A DNA stretch of 64,000 nt, taken from the NCBI GenBank assembly GCA_902801165.1, contig CADCHI010000031.1, positions 45,529-109,528 of the forward strand. Direction: 5' to 3'. The position numbers and the translations under genes were made by a program. The notes beneath the pieces were generated by a model. That model was not told where the DNA came from. It saw nothing but the letters and a program-made list of their open reading frames with translations, and ran no database searches. The stretch comes from an uncultured Eubacteriales bacterium. Lineage in GTDB: Bacteria; Bacillota; Clostridia; Christensenellales; Aristaeellaceae. Shown one piece after another: positions 24,642-33,400 of the stretch; positions within the stretch are counted from its first letter, which is position 1, and each line of letters begins with the position of its first letter.

Positions 24642-25686
24642 ATGATTCGCATCGGTATGCTGACCTCCGGCGGCGACTGCCAGGCTCTGAACGCGGCCAT
24701 GCGCGGCGTCGCGAAAACCCTGTACAACTCCAACGAGGAAGTGGAGATCTACGGCTTCCTGAACGGCTACCAGGGCCTGATTCACGGCCGCTTCCGCCTT
24801 CTGACCTATGACGATTTCTCCGGCATCCTCACCAAGGGCGGCACCTTCCTGGGCTCCAGTCGCACCCCCTTCAAGATGATCGAGGTCATCGAGGAGGACG
24901 GCATCGACAAGGTGGCAGCCATGAAGCAGACCTACTACAAGCTGCAGCTGGACTGCCTGGTAATCCTGGGCGGCAACGGCACCCACAAGACGGCCAACCT
25001 GCTCAGCGAGCAGGGCCTGAACGTGGTCACCCTGCCCAAGACCATCGACAACGACCTGTGGCGCCGTGGACATCGCCACCGACTGCATCGACATGATCCA
25101 CACCACCGCCGCCTCCCACGGCCGCATCTTCATCGTGGAGATCATGGGCCACAAGGTGGGCTGGCTGCCGCTGAACGCGGGCATGGCCGGCGGCGCGGAC
25201 ATCATACTGATCCCCGAGATCCCCTACGACATCGACAAGATCGCAGAGAAGATCAAAGAACGCCACGACCGCGGCGCCTCCTTCACCATCCTGGCCGTCG
25301 CCGAGGGCGCCATCTCCAAGAAGGACGCGAAGCTCTCCAAGAAGGAGCTGGCCAAGAAGCAGGCCGAGTCCCCCTATCCGTCCGTCTCCTACGAGATCGC
25401 CGCGAAGCTGACCAAGAAGACCGGCTACGACGTGCGCGTGACCGTTCCCGGTCACACCCAGCGCGGCGGCGCGCCCTGCCCCTATGACCGCGTGTTCGCC
25501 AGCCGCCTGGGCTCCGAGGCCGGCAAGCTGATCCTGAAGAAGGAGTTCGGCTTCATGGTGGGCTACAAGAATCGCGAGATCGTCAAGGTCCCGCTGAAGG
25601 ACGTGGCCGGCAAGCTGAAGATGGTCGACCCCGACGCCTCCATCATCAAGGAAGCCAAGATGCTGGGCATCAGCTTCGGCGACTGA
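24642..25686 (+). pseudogene. pfkA: 6-phosphofructokinase, frameshifted by a 29-base deletion
   Basis: Two frames together make a clostridial phosphofructokinase. The first, 24642-25061, covers MLTSGGDCQALNAAMRG, the nucleotide loop GGNGTHKTANLL and the catalytic TIDNDLW. The second, 25063-25686, begins AVDIATDCIDMIHTT and runs to the normal C-terminus, including GHTQRGGAPCPYDR. Family members have about ten residues (GTDMTFGFQS-like) between TIDNDLW and AVDIATD; only one base (25062) is left here, so 29 bases appear missing. Loss of the TxGF substrate segment plus the shift would give no active enzyme. A real mutation or an assembly error are both possible. Confidence 0.85.
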
Positions 25687-25702
25687 CAAGCCCCCTTTCC
25701 CA

Positions 25703-25727
25703 AGGAGCCGCCCTCTGGGCGGCTCCT
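25703..25727 (+). terminator. Hairpin after pfkA
   Basis: AGGAGCCGCC and GGGCGGCTCCT pair with a four-base loop. It is followed by AAAAAAG rather than Ts on the plus strand, so termination strength is uncertain. Confidence 0.5.
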
Positions 25728-25735
25728 AAAAAAGC

Positions 25736-25805
25736 GGAATAGGGGGACGGTTCCTTATTCCACTACTTGTTCCGGAGATGGAATAAGGAACCGTCCCCCT
25801 ATTCC
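25736..25805. repeat. Left RAYT-associated palindrome
   Basis: Two perfect 27-base inverted arms (GGAATAGGGGGACGGTTCCT at the outer end of the left arm) are separated by 16 bases. It resembles the REP-like palindromes mobilised by RAYT transposases and lies 22 bases before the transposase ATG. Confidence 0.85.
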
Positions 25806-25827
25806 ATCTCCGGAAAGGAGAATTGCC

Positions 25828-26589
25828 ATGCCCAGAAGCGCGAGAAGGCCCAGCGCCACGAACACCTATCATGTGATGCTGCGCGGCATCAACCGCCAGC
25901 AGATCTTCATGGACGACGAGGACTGCCGCCGCTTTGTGCGTACCCTGTCGGATTGCAAGCAGCTCAGTGGATTTGAACTGTACGCCTGGTGTCTGATGCC
26001 CAACCACATCCACATGCTGATCCATGTACAGAACGAGCCGCTGGAGAAGATCATCAAGCGCATCGGCAGCCGCTTCGTCTGGTGGTACAACATGAAGTAC
26101 GAGCGGGTCGGTCACCTGTTCCAGGATCGCTACAGGAGCGAGCCTGTGGAGGAAGATGCCTACTTCCTGACCGTGCTGCGCTATATCCTGCAAAACCCGA
26201 TGAAGGCGGGGCTGGAGAAAGCGCCCGGCAGCTGGCCCTGGAGCAGCTATGCTCATTACAGCGGCAACGAGGATTTCCTCACCGACGCCGCCTTCGCCGA
26301 CGGCTTCTTCACGGATCGCGCGGCGCTGCTCGACTATCTGTGCCAGCAGAATACGGACCGCGCCCTGGACGAGCACCCGAGAGCCATCCACGTCAGTGAC
26401 GAAAAGGCCACCGCCATAGCCGCAGAGCTCACCCACTGCAGGACCCCGGAAGCCTTCCGTCAGCTGGACAAGGCTACCCAGCGTGACTACATCGTTCGGC
26501 TGCGCCAGGCTCACCTGACTATCGTCCAAATCGCCCGCCTCACCGGCATACCCTCCACGACCATATTCCGGTTTATCAAAATGGAATAG
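25828..26589 (+). CDS. REP-associated tyrosine transposase (RAYT, Y1_Tnp)
   Basis: A 253-residue single-strand DNA transposase of the IS200-like class. The HUH pair is in CLMPNHIHMLIH, and the catalytic tyrosine is probably in LRYILQNPMKAG. Residues about 155-253 form a C-terminal extension ending in a helix-turn-helix (TIVQIARLTGIPSTTIFRF), typical of long clostridial RAYTs. The protein is complete and looks functional. Its TAG stop lies inside the outer arm of the right palindrome, so gene and repeat are joined. Confidence 0.93.
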   Translation: MPRSARRPSATNTYHVMLRGINRQQIFMDDEDCRRFVRTLSDCKQLSGFELYAWCLMPNHIHMLIHVQNEPLEKIIKRIGSRFVWWYNMKYERVGHLFQDRYRSEPVEEDAYFLTVLRYILQNPMKAGLEKAPGSWPWSSYAHYSGNEDFLTDAAFADGFFTDRAALLDYLCQQNTDRALDEHPRAIHVSDEKATAIAAELTHCRTPEAFRQLDKATQRDYIVRLRQAHLTIVQIARLTGIPSTTIFRFIKME

Positions 26590-26655
26590 GGGACGGTTCC
26601 CTATTCCACTATCCATTCGGTCAATTATGGAACAAGGAACCGTCCCCCTATTCCA
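26583..26655. repeat. Right RAYT-associated palindrome
   Basis: GGAATAGGGGACGGTTCC (26583-26600, continuing to 26608) pairs with GGAACCGTCCCCCTATTCC on the right (arm 26628-26655). The match is less perfect than the left palindrome. It contains the transposase stop codon and ends 17 bases before the radical SAM start. Confidence 0.8.
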
Positions 26656-26672
26656 CACAGGAGGTAACCCCC

Positions 26673-27797
26673 ATGCTCATATCCAAAGCCGATGCCCTGA
26701 CCTGGTTTGAATTCTTTGCCGAGCTGCCGGAGGACGAGCCTCTGCTGCCCCGTCAGCAGGAGATCGCCCTGGCGGCGCTCTCCCAGATCGAGCTGGCGGA
26801 GGAGGCGCGGATCGAGGCGCTGAAGGCCGACATTCCCGGCCTGAAGTCGCTGAACGGTCGCACCCTCTACGTCGGTGACGACGCCTGCTTCCCCAAGGGC
26901 TGCCGCTCCTGCCTGCTGGGCACGGGGCTCAGCGCCGTGCGCAAGACCAACCGATGCAACTTGCAGTGCCGCTTCTGCTATGACTACGGCGAAATGGACC
27001 TGCAGCCGCCCATCGGCGAGGGCTTCTGGGAGATCGGCGGCACGAAGCTGCGGGAGGAGGACCTGGACCTGGTCTTCTCCGTGGACCAGCGTCCCACCGG
27101 CATCGCCTACGTGTACCTGGAGCCCTTCATGGAGATCGAGAAGTACTACGGCATCATCCGCAAATTCCGCGACGCCGGCGTCTACCAGCACCTGTACACC
27201 AACGGCACCCTGGCCACCGAGGAGAACCTCCGGGCCCTGGGCGAGGCGGGGCTGGACGAGCTGCGGTTCAACCTGGGGGCCAGCGGCTGCGCTGACCGGG
27301 TGATCGAGGCCATCGGCATCGCCAAGAGGTACATCCCCATGGTGGGCATCGAGACGCCCATGACCCCGGAGCTGTACGAAACCTTCCTCAAGAAGAAGGA
27401 CGCCATCCTCGCCACGGGGCTGGACTTCATGAACTGCGCGGAGCTGCACCTGAACCCGAACAACCTGGAGAACTACTGGGGCGAGAACCTGTACATGTAC
27501 CGCCAGGGCTACCTGTCCCCCATCTGGAGCCACGAGCTGACGCTGAAGCTGATGCGTCGCGCCGCCGAGGAGCAGTGGCCCATCGCCGTGCACGACTGCT
27601 GCAACCGCACCAAGCTGGCCCGGGGCCTGAACCTGCGCGCCCACGAGGGCGGGTGGTTCGGAGCCAGCAGCTACGGCATGGAGTTTCCCGTGATCCCCTA
27701 CGCCGCCTTCCTGCCGATCCTCGGGGACGACAGCTTCCCCTTCCTGGAGGAGGAGCCGCTGCCCGAGGGCTACCGTCCCGGCGACGTGGTGCTCTGA
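26673..27797 (+). CDS. Radical SAM protein with extra N-terminal cysteine cluster
   Basis: A 374-residue radical SAM enzyme. The [4Fe-4S]/SAM motif is CNLQCRFCYDY (CxxxCxxC). Shortly before it lies CFPKGCRSC, a second Cys-rich motif, and a late CC pair occurs in HDCCNRTK. The middle holds YLEPFMEIEKYYG and HLYTNGTLATEENL, like the GGE and TNG parts of the SAM barrel. I recognise the superfamily but not the reaction. GGAGG precedes the ATG. It lies between the RAYT unit and a terminator, so it is a single-gene unit, with the promoter not clear. Confidence 0.88.
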   Translation: MLISKADALTWFEFFAELPEDEPLLPRQQEIALAALSQIELAEEARIEALKADIPGLKSLNGRTLYVGDDACFPKGCRSCLLGTGLSAVRKTNRCNLQCRFCYDYGEMDLQPPIGEGFWEIGGTKLREEDLDLVFSVDQRPTGIAYVYLEPFMEIEKYYGIIRKFRDAGVYQHLYTNGTLATEENLRALGEAGLDELRFNLGASGCADRVIEAIGIAKRYIPMVGIETPMTPELYETFLKKKDAILATGLDFMNCAELHLNPNNLENYWGENLYMYRQGYLSPIWSHELTLKLMRRAAEEQWPIAVHDCCNRTKLARGLNLRAHEGGWFGASSYGMEFPVIPYAAFLPILGDDSFPFLEEEPLPEGYRPGDVVL

Positions 27798-27841
27798 GGC
27801 AGAAGCGCCTTCTCCATGTGCCCCTTTGACCCTCAGGCGCG

Positions 27842-27871
27842 ACCGTTCATTGCGCAAAAACGACCGTTCAT
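27842..27871 (+). promoter_or_regulatory. LytTR-binding direct repeats upstream of the LytTR operon
   Basis: ACCGTTCAT occurs at 27842-27850 and again at 27863-27871, with 12 bases between. Both copies fit the 9-base LytTR consensus ([TA][AC][CA]GTTN[AG][TG]) fully, at the classic spacing. The pair ends 10 bases before the -35 of the operon that encodes a LytTR protein, which suggests autoregulation. Confidence 0.75.
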
Positions 27872-27873
27872 CG

Positions 27874-27902
27874 AAAACCCGTTTACATCAAGCGGGTTTT
27901 TT
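27874..27902 (+). terminator. Terminator of the radical SAM gene
   Basis: AAAACCCG and CGGGTTTT form a stem with an 11-base loop, followed by TTGTT. It overlaps the promoter of the next operon. Confidence 0.65.
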
Positions 27903-27910
27903 GTTATGCT
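27882..27910 (+). promoter_or_regulatory. Promoter of the LytTR-DUF3021-ABC operon
   Basis: TTTACA (27882-27887) and TATGCT (27905-27910) have a 17-base spacer, directly downstream of the LytTR direct repeats. The weak -10 fits a promoter that needs an activator. Confidence 0.65.
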
Positions 27911-27961
27911 TTCCCCGACCCAAAGAGAACGCCGGTGAACGGCGACGACGGAGGTGACCCC

Positions 27962-28399
27962 ATGAAGGTGGAGATTCGCGTGGACCCCGCTCTGACGGAG
28001 CCAAAGGCGGTCCTGTGCGCGCCGAAGGTCACGCCGGAGCTGGAGGCGTTGGCTCGCCGGCTGGAGGCAGAGGGCGGACAGCTGACCGCCCACACCGACC
28101 GCGGCGCGGTGTTCCTGCCCATCCCGGAGGTCATCCGCGTCTACGCCGAGCGCCAGCAGGTGCTGGCCCAGACGGCCCAGGGCGTGTTCGCCCTGCGCCA
28201 GCGGCTCTACGAGCTGGAGGAGCGCCTCGCCCCGCACCGCTTCGTGCGCATCTCCAATTCGGAGATCGTCAACGCCGCCATGATCACCGGCATGGATTTC
28301 AGCCTGACCGGAACCATCCGGATGAGCCTGCGCGGCGGGCTGGTGACCTACGCCTCCCGCCGCTACGTCTCCAAAATCCGCAAGCAGTTTGATGTGTGA
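27962..28399 (+). CDS. LytTR DNA-binding regulator
   Basis: A 145-residue protein with a short N-terminal part and a C-terminal LytTR DNA-binding domain (about 50-145), including GAVFLPIPEVIRVYAE, HRFVRISNSEIVN and RRYVSKIRKQF. There is no receiver domain. The start at 27962 has GGAGGTGACCCC upstream. Paired with DUF3021 downstream, as in many Firmicutes, where the membrane protein is thought to hold or inhibit the regulator. The direct repeats at 27842-27871 are its likely operator. It probably controls this four-gene exporter operon. Confidence 0.9.
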   Translation: MKVEIRVDPALTEPKAVLCAPKVTPELEALARRLEAEGGQLTAHTDRGAVFLPIPEVIRVYAERQQVLAQTAQGVFALRQRLYELEERLAPHRFVRISNSEIVNAAMITGMDFSLTGTIRMSLRGGLVTYASRRYVSKIRKQFDV

Positions 28400-28410
28400 G
28401 GTGAAGCCGA

Positions 28411-28878
28411 ATGCTGAAGAAGATGCTTTCCCGCGCCCTGGTCAGCGCGCCCGCGAGCATGCTCATCAACCAGCTGGTGGGCATATGCGTCTCCCTGGCC
28501 CGCGCCGACGGCCGCTATTCGCCGGTCACCCCGGCCTTCGCCGCCCGCTTTTCCAGCGATACCACCGCGGTCATCGTCCAGCTGCTGCTGATCGGCCTGG
28601 TCGGCGCGGTGTTCGCCGCCTGCTCGGTGATCTTTGAAATCGAGCGCTGGAGCTTTTTGAAGCAGGGCCTGGTCCACCTGGGCATCACCTCCGTGGTGCT
28701 CATCCCGGTCTGCCTGTACTGCTGGAGGCCGGAGAACGCCGCCTGGGCCATGATTCTGGCGGGCAGCTGGCTGTTCAGCTACACCGCCACCTGGCTGTCC
28801 CAATACCTGGTCTACCGCCACAGGGTCCGCGCCCTGGACGCGAAGATCAAGGCCGTCAACGGAAGGAGCAAAGCATGA
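28411..28878 (+). CDS. DUF3021 membrane protein
   Basis: A 155-residue protein with four membrane helices (about 14-34, 51-73, 83-103, 112-134). DUF3021 proteins occur almost always right after a LytTR gene, as here (11 bases). They are inferred to be membrane partners or anti-activators of stand-alone LytTR regulators; direct evidence in this organism is lacking. The last codons overlap the start of the ABC ATPase by four bases, so translation is coupled. Confidence 0.85.
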   Translation: MLKKMLSRALVSAPASMLINQLVGICVSLARADGRYSPVTPAFAARFSSDTTAVIVQLLLIGLVGAVFAACSVIFEIERWSFLKQGLVHLGITSVVLIPVCLYCWRPENAAWAMILAGSWLFSYTATWLSQYLVYRHRVRALDAKIKAVNGRSKA

Positions 28879-29609
28879 ACGCCATTGAAACCCGCGGGCT
28901 CACCCGCCGCTTCGGCGCGGTGGAGGCCGTCCGGAGCCTGAATCTGATCGTCCCCGAGGGGGAGCTGTTCGCCCTGCTGGGCGTGAACGGCGCGGGCAAG
29001 ACCACCGCCATCCGCATGCTCTGCGGGCTGCTGCCGCCCACCTCCGGCGACGCGCTGCTGCTGGGCCGCAGCATCACCCGCGAGTCCGCCGCCGCCCGGG
29101 CCCTCTTGAACGTCTCCCCCCAGGAGACCGCCGTGGCCGGAGGCCTGTCGGTGCGGGAAAACCTGCGGTTCATCGCCGGCGTCTACGGCATGGACCGCCG
29201 CGCGGCCTCCGACGCCGCCGAGGCAATGCTGGAGCGCATGGGCCTCACCGAGGTGGCCGGACGCCGGGCGAAGACCCTTTCCGGCGGCTGGCAGCGCCGG
29301 CTGAGCATCGCCATGGGGCTGATCTCCCGCCCGAAGCTGCTGTTCCTGGACGAGCCCACCCTGGGGCTGGACGTGCTGGCCCGCCGGGAGCTGTGGCGCG
29401 TGATCGAGGGGCTGAGGAGCGAAATGACCATCGTACTGACCACCCACTACCTTGAGGAGGCGGAGGCCCTCGCGGACCGCGTGGGCATCATGGCCAAGGG
29501 CACGCTGAAGGCCCTGGGCACCCCGGCGCAGCTCGTCAGCCAGTCGGGGTGCGCCAGTTTCGAGGACGCCTTCGTGGCCCTGGCCGCCGGAGAGGAGGCG
29601 CGCCCGTGA
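28875..29609 (+). CDS. ABC exporter ATPase (DrrA-like)
   Basis: A 244-residue ATPase of the drug or polyketide exporter class. Walker A is LGVNGAGKTT, the signature TLSGGWQRRLS, Walker B LLFLDEPTLGLDV, and the switch histidine is in LTTHYLEEAEALADR. It starts inside the end of the DUF3021 gene and ends inside the start of the permease gene, both four-base overlaps. Together with the permease it forms a small exporter whose cargo cannot be told from sequence. Confidence 0.93.
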   Translation: MNAIETRGLTRRFGAVEAVRSLNLIVPEGELFALLGVNGAGKTTAIRMLCGLLPPTSGDALLLGRSITRESAAARALLNVSPQETAVAGGLSVRENLRFIAGVYGMDRRAASDAAEAMLERMGLTEVAGRRAKTLSGGWQRRLSIAMGLISRPKLLFLDEPTLGLDVLARRELWRVIEGLRSEMTIVLTTHYLEEAEALADRVGIMAKGTLKALGTPAQLVSQSGCASFEDAFVALAAGEEARP

Positions 29610-30337
29610 GAATGCTTGCCTTTGCCAGAAGAAACCTGATGGAGCTCATCCGCGACCCGCTGACGCTGTTCTTCGGCGCGGCGTTTCCGCTGGTGCTGCT
29701 GGGGCTGCTGAGCGCCATACAGCGCAGCGTCCCCGTGCCGCTGTTTGAGATCAACGCCCTGACCCCGGCCATCGCGGTGTTCGGCCAGTCCTTCCTGACG
29801 CTGTTCGCCGCGCTGCTGATCGCCAAGGATCGCGCCTCGGCGCTGACCCAGCGGCTGATGGCCTCCCCCATGACTGGCGCGGACTTCATGCTGGGCTATG
29901 CGCTGCCGCTGCTGCCTCTGGCGCTGCTCCAGGCACTGCTCTGCCTGCTGGCCGGGGCCCCGCTGGGGTTCTCCCTGGCGCACCTCCCCGGCACGCTGGC
30001 CGTGCTGATGGTCAGCGCCCTGTTCTACATCGCCCTGGGCCTGCTGTTCGGCAGCCTTCTGAACGAAAAGCAGGTGGGCGGCGTCTGCGGCGCGCTGCTG
30101 ACCAACCTGTCCGCCTGGCTGAGCGGCATCTGGTTCGACGTGCGCCTGGTGGGCGGCGCCTTCGCCGCGGTCGCCAACGCCCTGCCCTTTCTCCACGCGG
30201 TGGAGGCCGCCCGCGCCGCCGCCGTCGGACGCACCGGCGTCTGGGGACACCTGCTGCCCGTAGCCGCCTGCGCGATTGTGCTGCTGGCTGTGGCGGCCTG
30301 GGCCTTCCTGCGCCGCATGCGTGGCGGGAAGCGCTGA
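29606..30337 (+). CDS. ABC-2 type permease
   Basis: A 243-residue membrane protein of the ABC-2 class with six predicted helices. It starts at GTG 29606, which overlaps the ATPase stop (GTGA) and has GAGGAGG seven bases upstream; the ATG at 29612 is too far from that site. NLMELIRDPLTLFF at the N-terminus is a typical ABC-2 motif. It is the last gene of the LytTR-controlled operon; bacterial relatives export antibiotics, lipids or peptides. Confidence 0.9.
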   Translation: MRMLAFARRNLMELIRDPLTLFFGAAFPLVLLGLLSAIQRSVPVPLFEINALTPAIAVFGQSFLTLFAALLIAKDRASALTQRLMASPMTGADFMLGYALPLLPLALLQALLCLLAGAPLGFSLAHLPGTLAVLMVSALFYIALGLLFGSLLNEKQVGGVCGALLTNLSAWLSGIWFDVRLVGGAFAAVANALPFLHAVEAARAAAVGRTGVWGHLLPVAACAIVLLAVAAWAFLRRMRGGKR

Positions 30338-30339
30338 GA

Positions 30340-30390
30340 TTATTCCTTTTCCGGAATAAAGAGGGCCGGCGGCAAATCTGCCGCCGGCCC
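30340..30390. terminator. Bidirectional terminators between convergent operons
   Basis: TTATTCC/GGAATAA (30340-30359) and a strong 12-base-pair stem GGGCCGGCGGCA/TGCCGCCGGCCC with a four-base loop (30363-30390). On the minus strand the latter is followed by TCTTTATT; on the plus strand by AATTCTTA. They serve the permease and the large secreted protein gene. Confidence 0.75.
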
Positions 30391-30411
30391 AATTCTTATG
30401 TCCTCGTTCGA

Positions 30412-33400
30412 TCATTCCTCGCCGCACAGGCTCAGCACCCGACCACGGATGGCGTCCGCGATGACCTCGCCGACGATCTCCGGATGGTCAGGATAGAGCA
30501 GCTCCAGCACCGCCTCGCGGGCCTTCAGCCAATTGCCGAAGCTCACCCGCTCCGCGGCGATGACCTTGCGGCCCGCCGCGTCGGCGGCCAGGTACCGTGC
30601 GTTGGTCAGGGCGTCCAGCTCCGCCAGCCACAGTCCCTTGATCTGCTTCCACGCGTCCGCCTTCGCCGCGCCGTCCCCGGCCGCGCCGATGGCTCCGCGC
30701 TCCAGCGCCTCGTCGGCAGCGTGGGTCTCGCACAGCGCCTCCAGGTAGGCCGCGCCGGTGGCCGTGGGCGTCACATCCCGCAGGCAGCGCTCCGGCGTCT
30801 CAGCCTCGCCCAGCGGCGCAAAGTCCTCCGCCAGCAGGCTGTCCACCCGCGCCTCAGGCGCGGTGTGCCGCTCGTAGCACATGTCGGCACACTTGTTCAT
30901 CACCTGCTCCGCGGTGGCCAGGCTCGCGGCAATCGCGTCCTCGCCGCTCAGGCTCGCCAGCGCGTCCCTGTGGCAGGAGAGCTGCAGGAAGAACAGCGCC
31001 TGTTCGTTCATCAGGGTCGGGATGTCCTCCGGCCTGGCCTTCACCAGCAGCTGGCAATACTCGGCCCGGACGGCCTCCGTCCACAGGTCGATGGCCTGCT
31101 GCCAGGCGGCCAGCTTCGTCTCGTCGGTGTCCGCGCGGGCCACCAGGGCGTCCACGGACTTCCAGATCGCGCCGTGCTCGGCGCAGTAGTCCAGCGTGTA
31201 GGCCCGCTGGCCCTCGCCGAGGCCGGTGAGCGTGCGCACGCAATAAGTCGGGATCTCCGGGCCGGGCTCGCCGTCCGGCTCGGGCGTCGGGTCGCCGGGC
31301 TCGGGGCTGGGATCGCCCGCGGGTCCGATGGGCGGCGGATTGTCATCGTTCGGCGTCACACCGGGCGTCACAAAGCCGGTGGGGCTCTCCACGGTCTCGG
31401 AGAACACCAGGTGCGGCACGTTGTCCGCCAGGCGGTAGACCGCATAGGCGTCGTTGTACACCTTGCCATTGTCGCAGTCCCAGCCGTCCACCTCGTATTC
31501 AAAGGTGTAGGTGCGGCTGTCAGAGGGCATCAGGTTCATTTCGCTGCCCAGTTCGCCGCCGTCCTCTATCTTCAGAGTATCGTAGGCGATCACCTCGTCC
31601 AGCGGCACCTCGCCGGTGTTGGTCACCGTGATGGTGTACTTGATCTTCTCTCCCTGGACGTAGAAGCTGCCGTTGTCGGGGGTGCTGGTCTCCGTCTTGG
31701 TGATCGCGCAGTCCACAATCACGCCGATGATCTCGCCGGTGGGCGCGCTGGCGGGGTTGCTGAGGACGATGTACTTCGTGCCGTCCTCGCCCTCGGCGTG
31801 CACGTTGGCCACGTTGATGACCTCGGTATTGCCCACGTCCGTGTCGGTGACGACGTAGGTAAAGGTCTCGCTCTTGGTGTCGCCGTCCGCCATGTCATAG
31901 TACTCCACCAGCATGCCGCCGGCGCACAGCGGGTCGTAGACGGTCACGCAGTTCAGCTTCTGGCCGGTGTGGTTGGTCACCTCCACCTTGAAGGTGATGG
32001 GCTCGTCCTTCACGTAGAAGCTGCCGTTGCCGGGTCCACCCTCCACGCTCTTGACCACTTCCAGGCCACCGTAGACGGTCTCCGGGCCCTTGACGTCCAT
32101 AGTGATGGTGTTGGATTCCTCACTCTTCAATTCTCCGGTGGTGGGATCGGTCCAGTCCACATGGGCCTTGTTGGTCATGTAGCCCCGGTCGACGTCCGGC
32201 TGGGTCACGACCATCGGATAGGACACGTGCACCGTCGCGCCGTTGGCGATGGAGGGGATCGTGGCAATCAGTATGCCGGTCGGATCGCCGTTGGGATGGT
32301 CCAGCACGTCCACGTTGATCAGCGTCTGGCCGGTCTCATTGGTCACGGCGATGTCGCAGTTCGCGGTCTCATTCAGGGCGTAGCCCTTGGGATCGGCGCT
32401 GCCGGCGTCGCTCTTGGCCACGGTCACGCCGCCGTAGACGCCCTCCTTGGTGTCGATCTCGATCTCGTTGGAGGTGAAGGTCTGCGTCTCTCCGGTTGCG
32501 GGGTCGGTCCAGTCCACGGTGGCGTAGTTGGTCATCTTGCCCTTGCTGGCATCCGTCTCCGTCACCCACATGGTGTAGGGAATGTCCACCGTCTTGTGGG
32601 GCAGCAGCGTGGGGATGACATCGATCAGCATGCCCGAGATGTCGCCGTTCTCGTGGTCGTAGACCTCCAGGTTGTACAGGGTATCGTCGCTGTTGTTGGT
32701 CACGGAGATCAGGCAGTCGGCGCCCTGGTTGATCAGGTAGCCGCCGGGCATGCTGCTCTCCTCGCTCTTGTGCACGGAGATGATGCCGTCGGTGGTGATC
32801 CACAGCTCCAGGTCAAACTTCACGTCGGCGTTGACCGGCTCGCCGGTGGCCGCGTCCTGGGCGCTGATGATCAGCCAGCGGTTGAACAGGTTGCCGTGGC
32901 CCATGGCGTAGTTCGCGTCGTCGCCGTTCACATCCACCGAATAGGTGAAGGTGAATTGGTCTCCAGGCAGGAAGGAGCTGGCGTATTCGGCGGGAATCGT
33001 CCAGGTGTCGGTGGTCCCCAGCGCGCCGTCGGCGGAGTTGGCGTCCAGCGCCACGTCCTTGAGCTCGGTGCCGCCGCTGTTGGTGACGGTGACCTGCAGG
33101 TCGATGGTATCATTCAGATAGCCGCCCTTGCCGGTGGTGTCCTCCACGGCGATGGTGATGCCCGGGGCTGCCTCGGTCGGCGGCGTCCACTCGTATTCAT
33201 TCAGCTTCACCTTGTAGCTGAACTCGTTGTCGGCGTAAATAGAGCAGATGATCTCCTCCGTGCTGTGGGTATCGAGCCCGCTGACGGCGAAGTCTGCGCT
33301 TATAATGCCGTCAAAGGTCTCGCTGCCGGAGCCGGGGGTGATGTTGGCCGCGCCGATGGGCAGCTTCGCCTTGAAATTGTGGGTCTCTCCTGGCTGGAGC

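Larger units (their letters stand above)
25736..26655 (+). mobile_element. RAYT transposase unit with flanking palindromes
   Basis: A unit of about 920 bases: palindrome, Y1 transposase gene, palindrome. Both ends carry the GGAATAGGGG(G)ACGGTTCC sequence in inverted pairs. RAYT genes are single-copy domesticated relatives of IS200/IS605 transposases. No target-site duplication is expected and none was seen. Confidence 0.75.

Noticed and set aside
25058-25075. Programmed frameshift in the phosphofructokinase gene
   Set aside because: Ten conserved residues are missing at the join, so a deletion explains the shift, and no slippery sequence is present.
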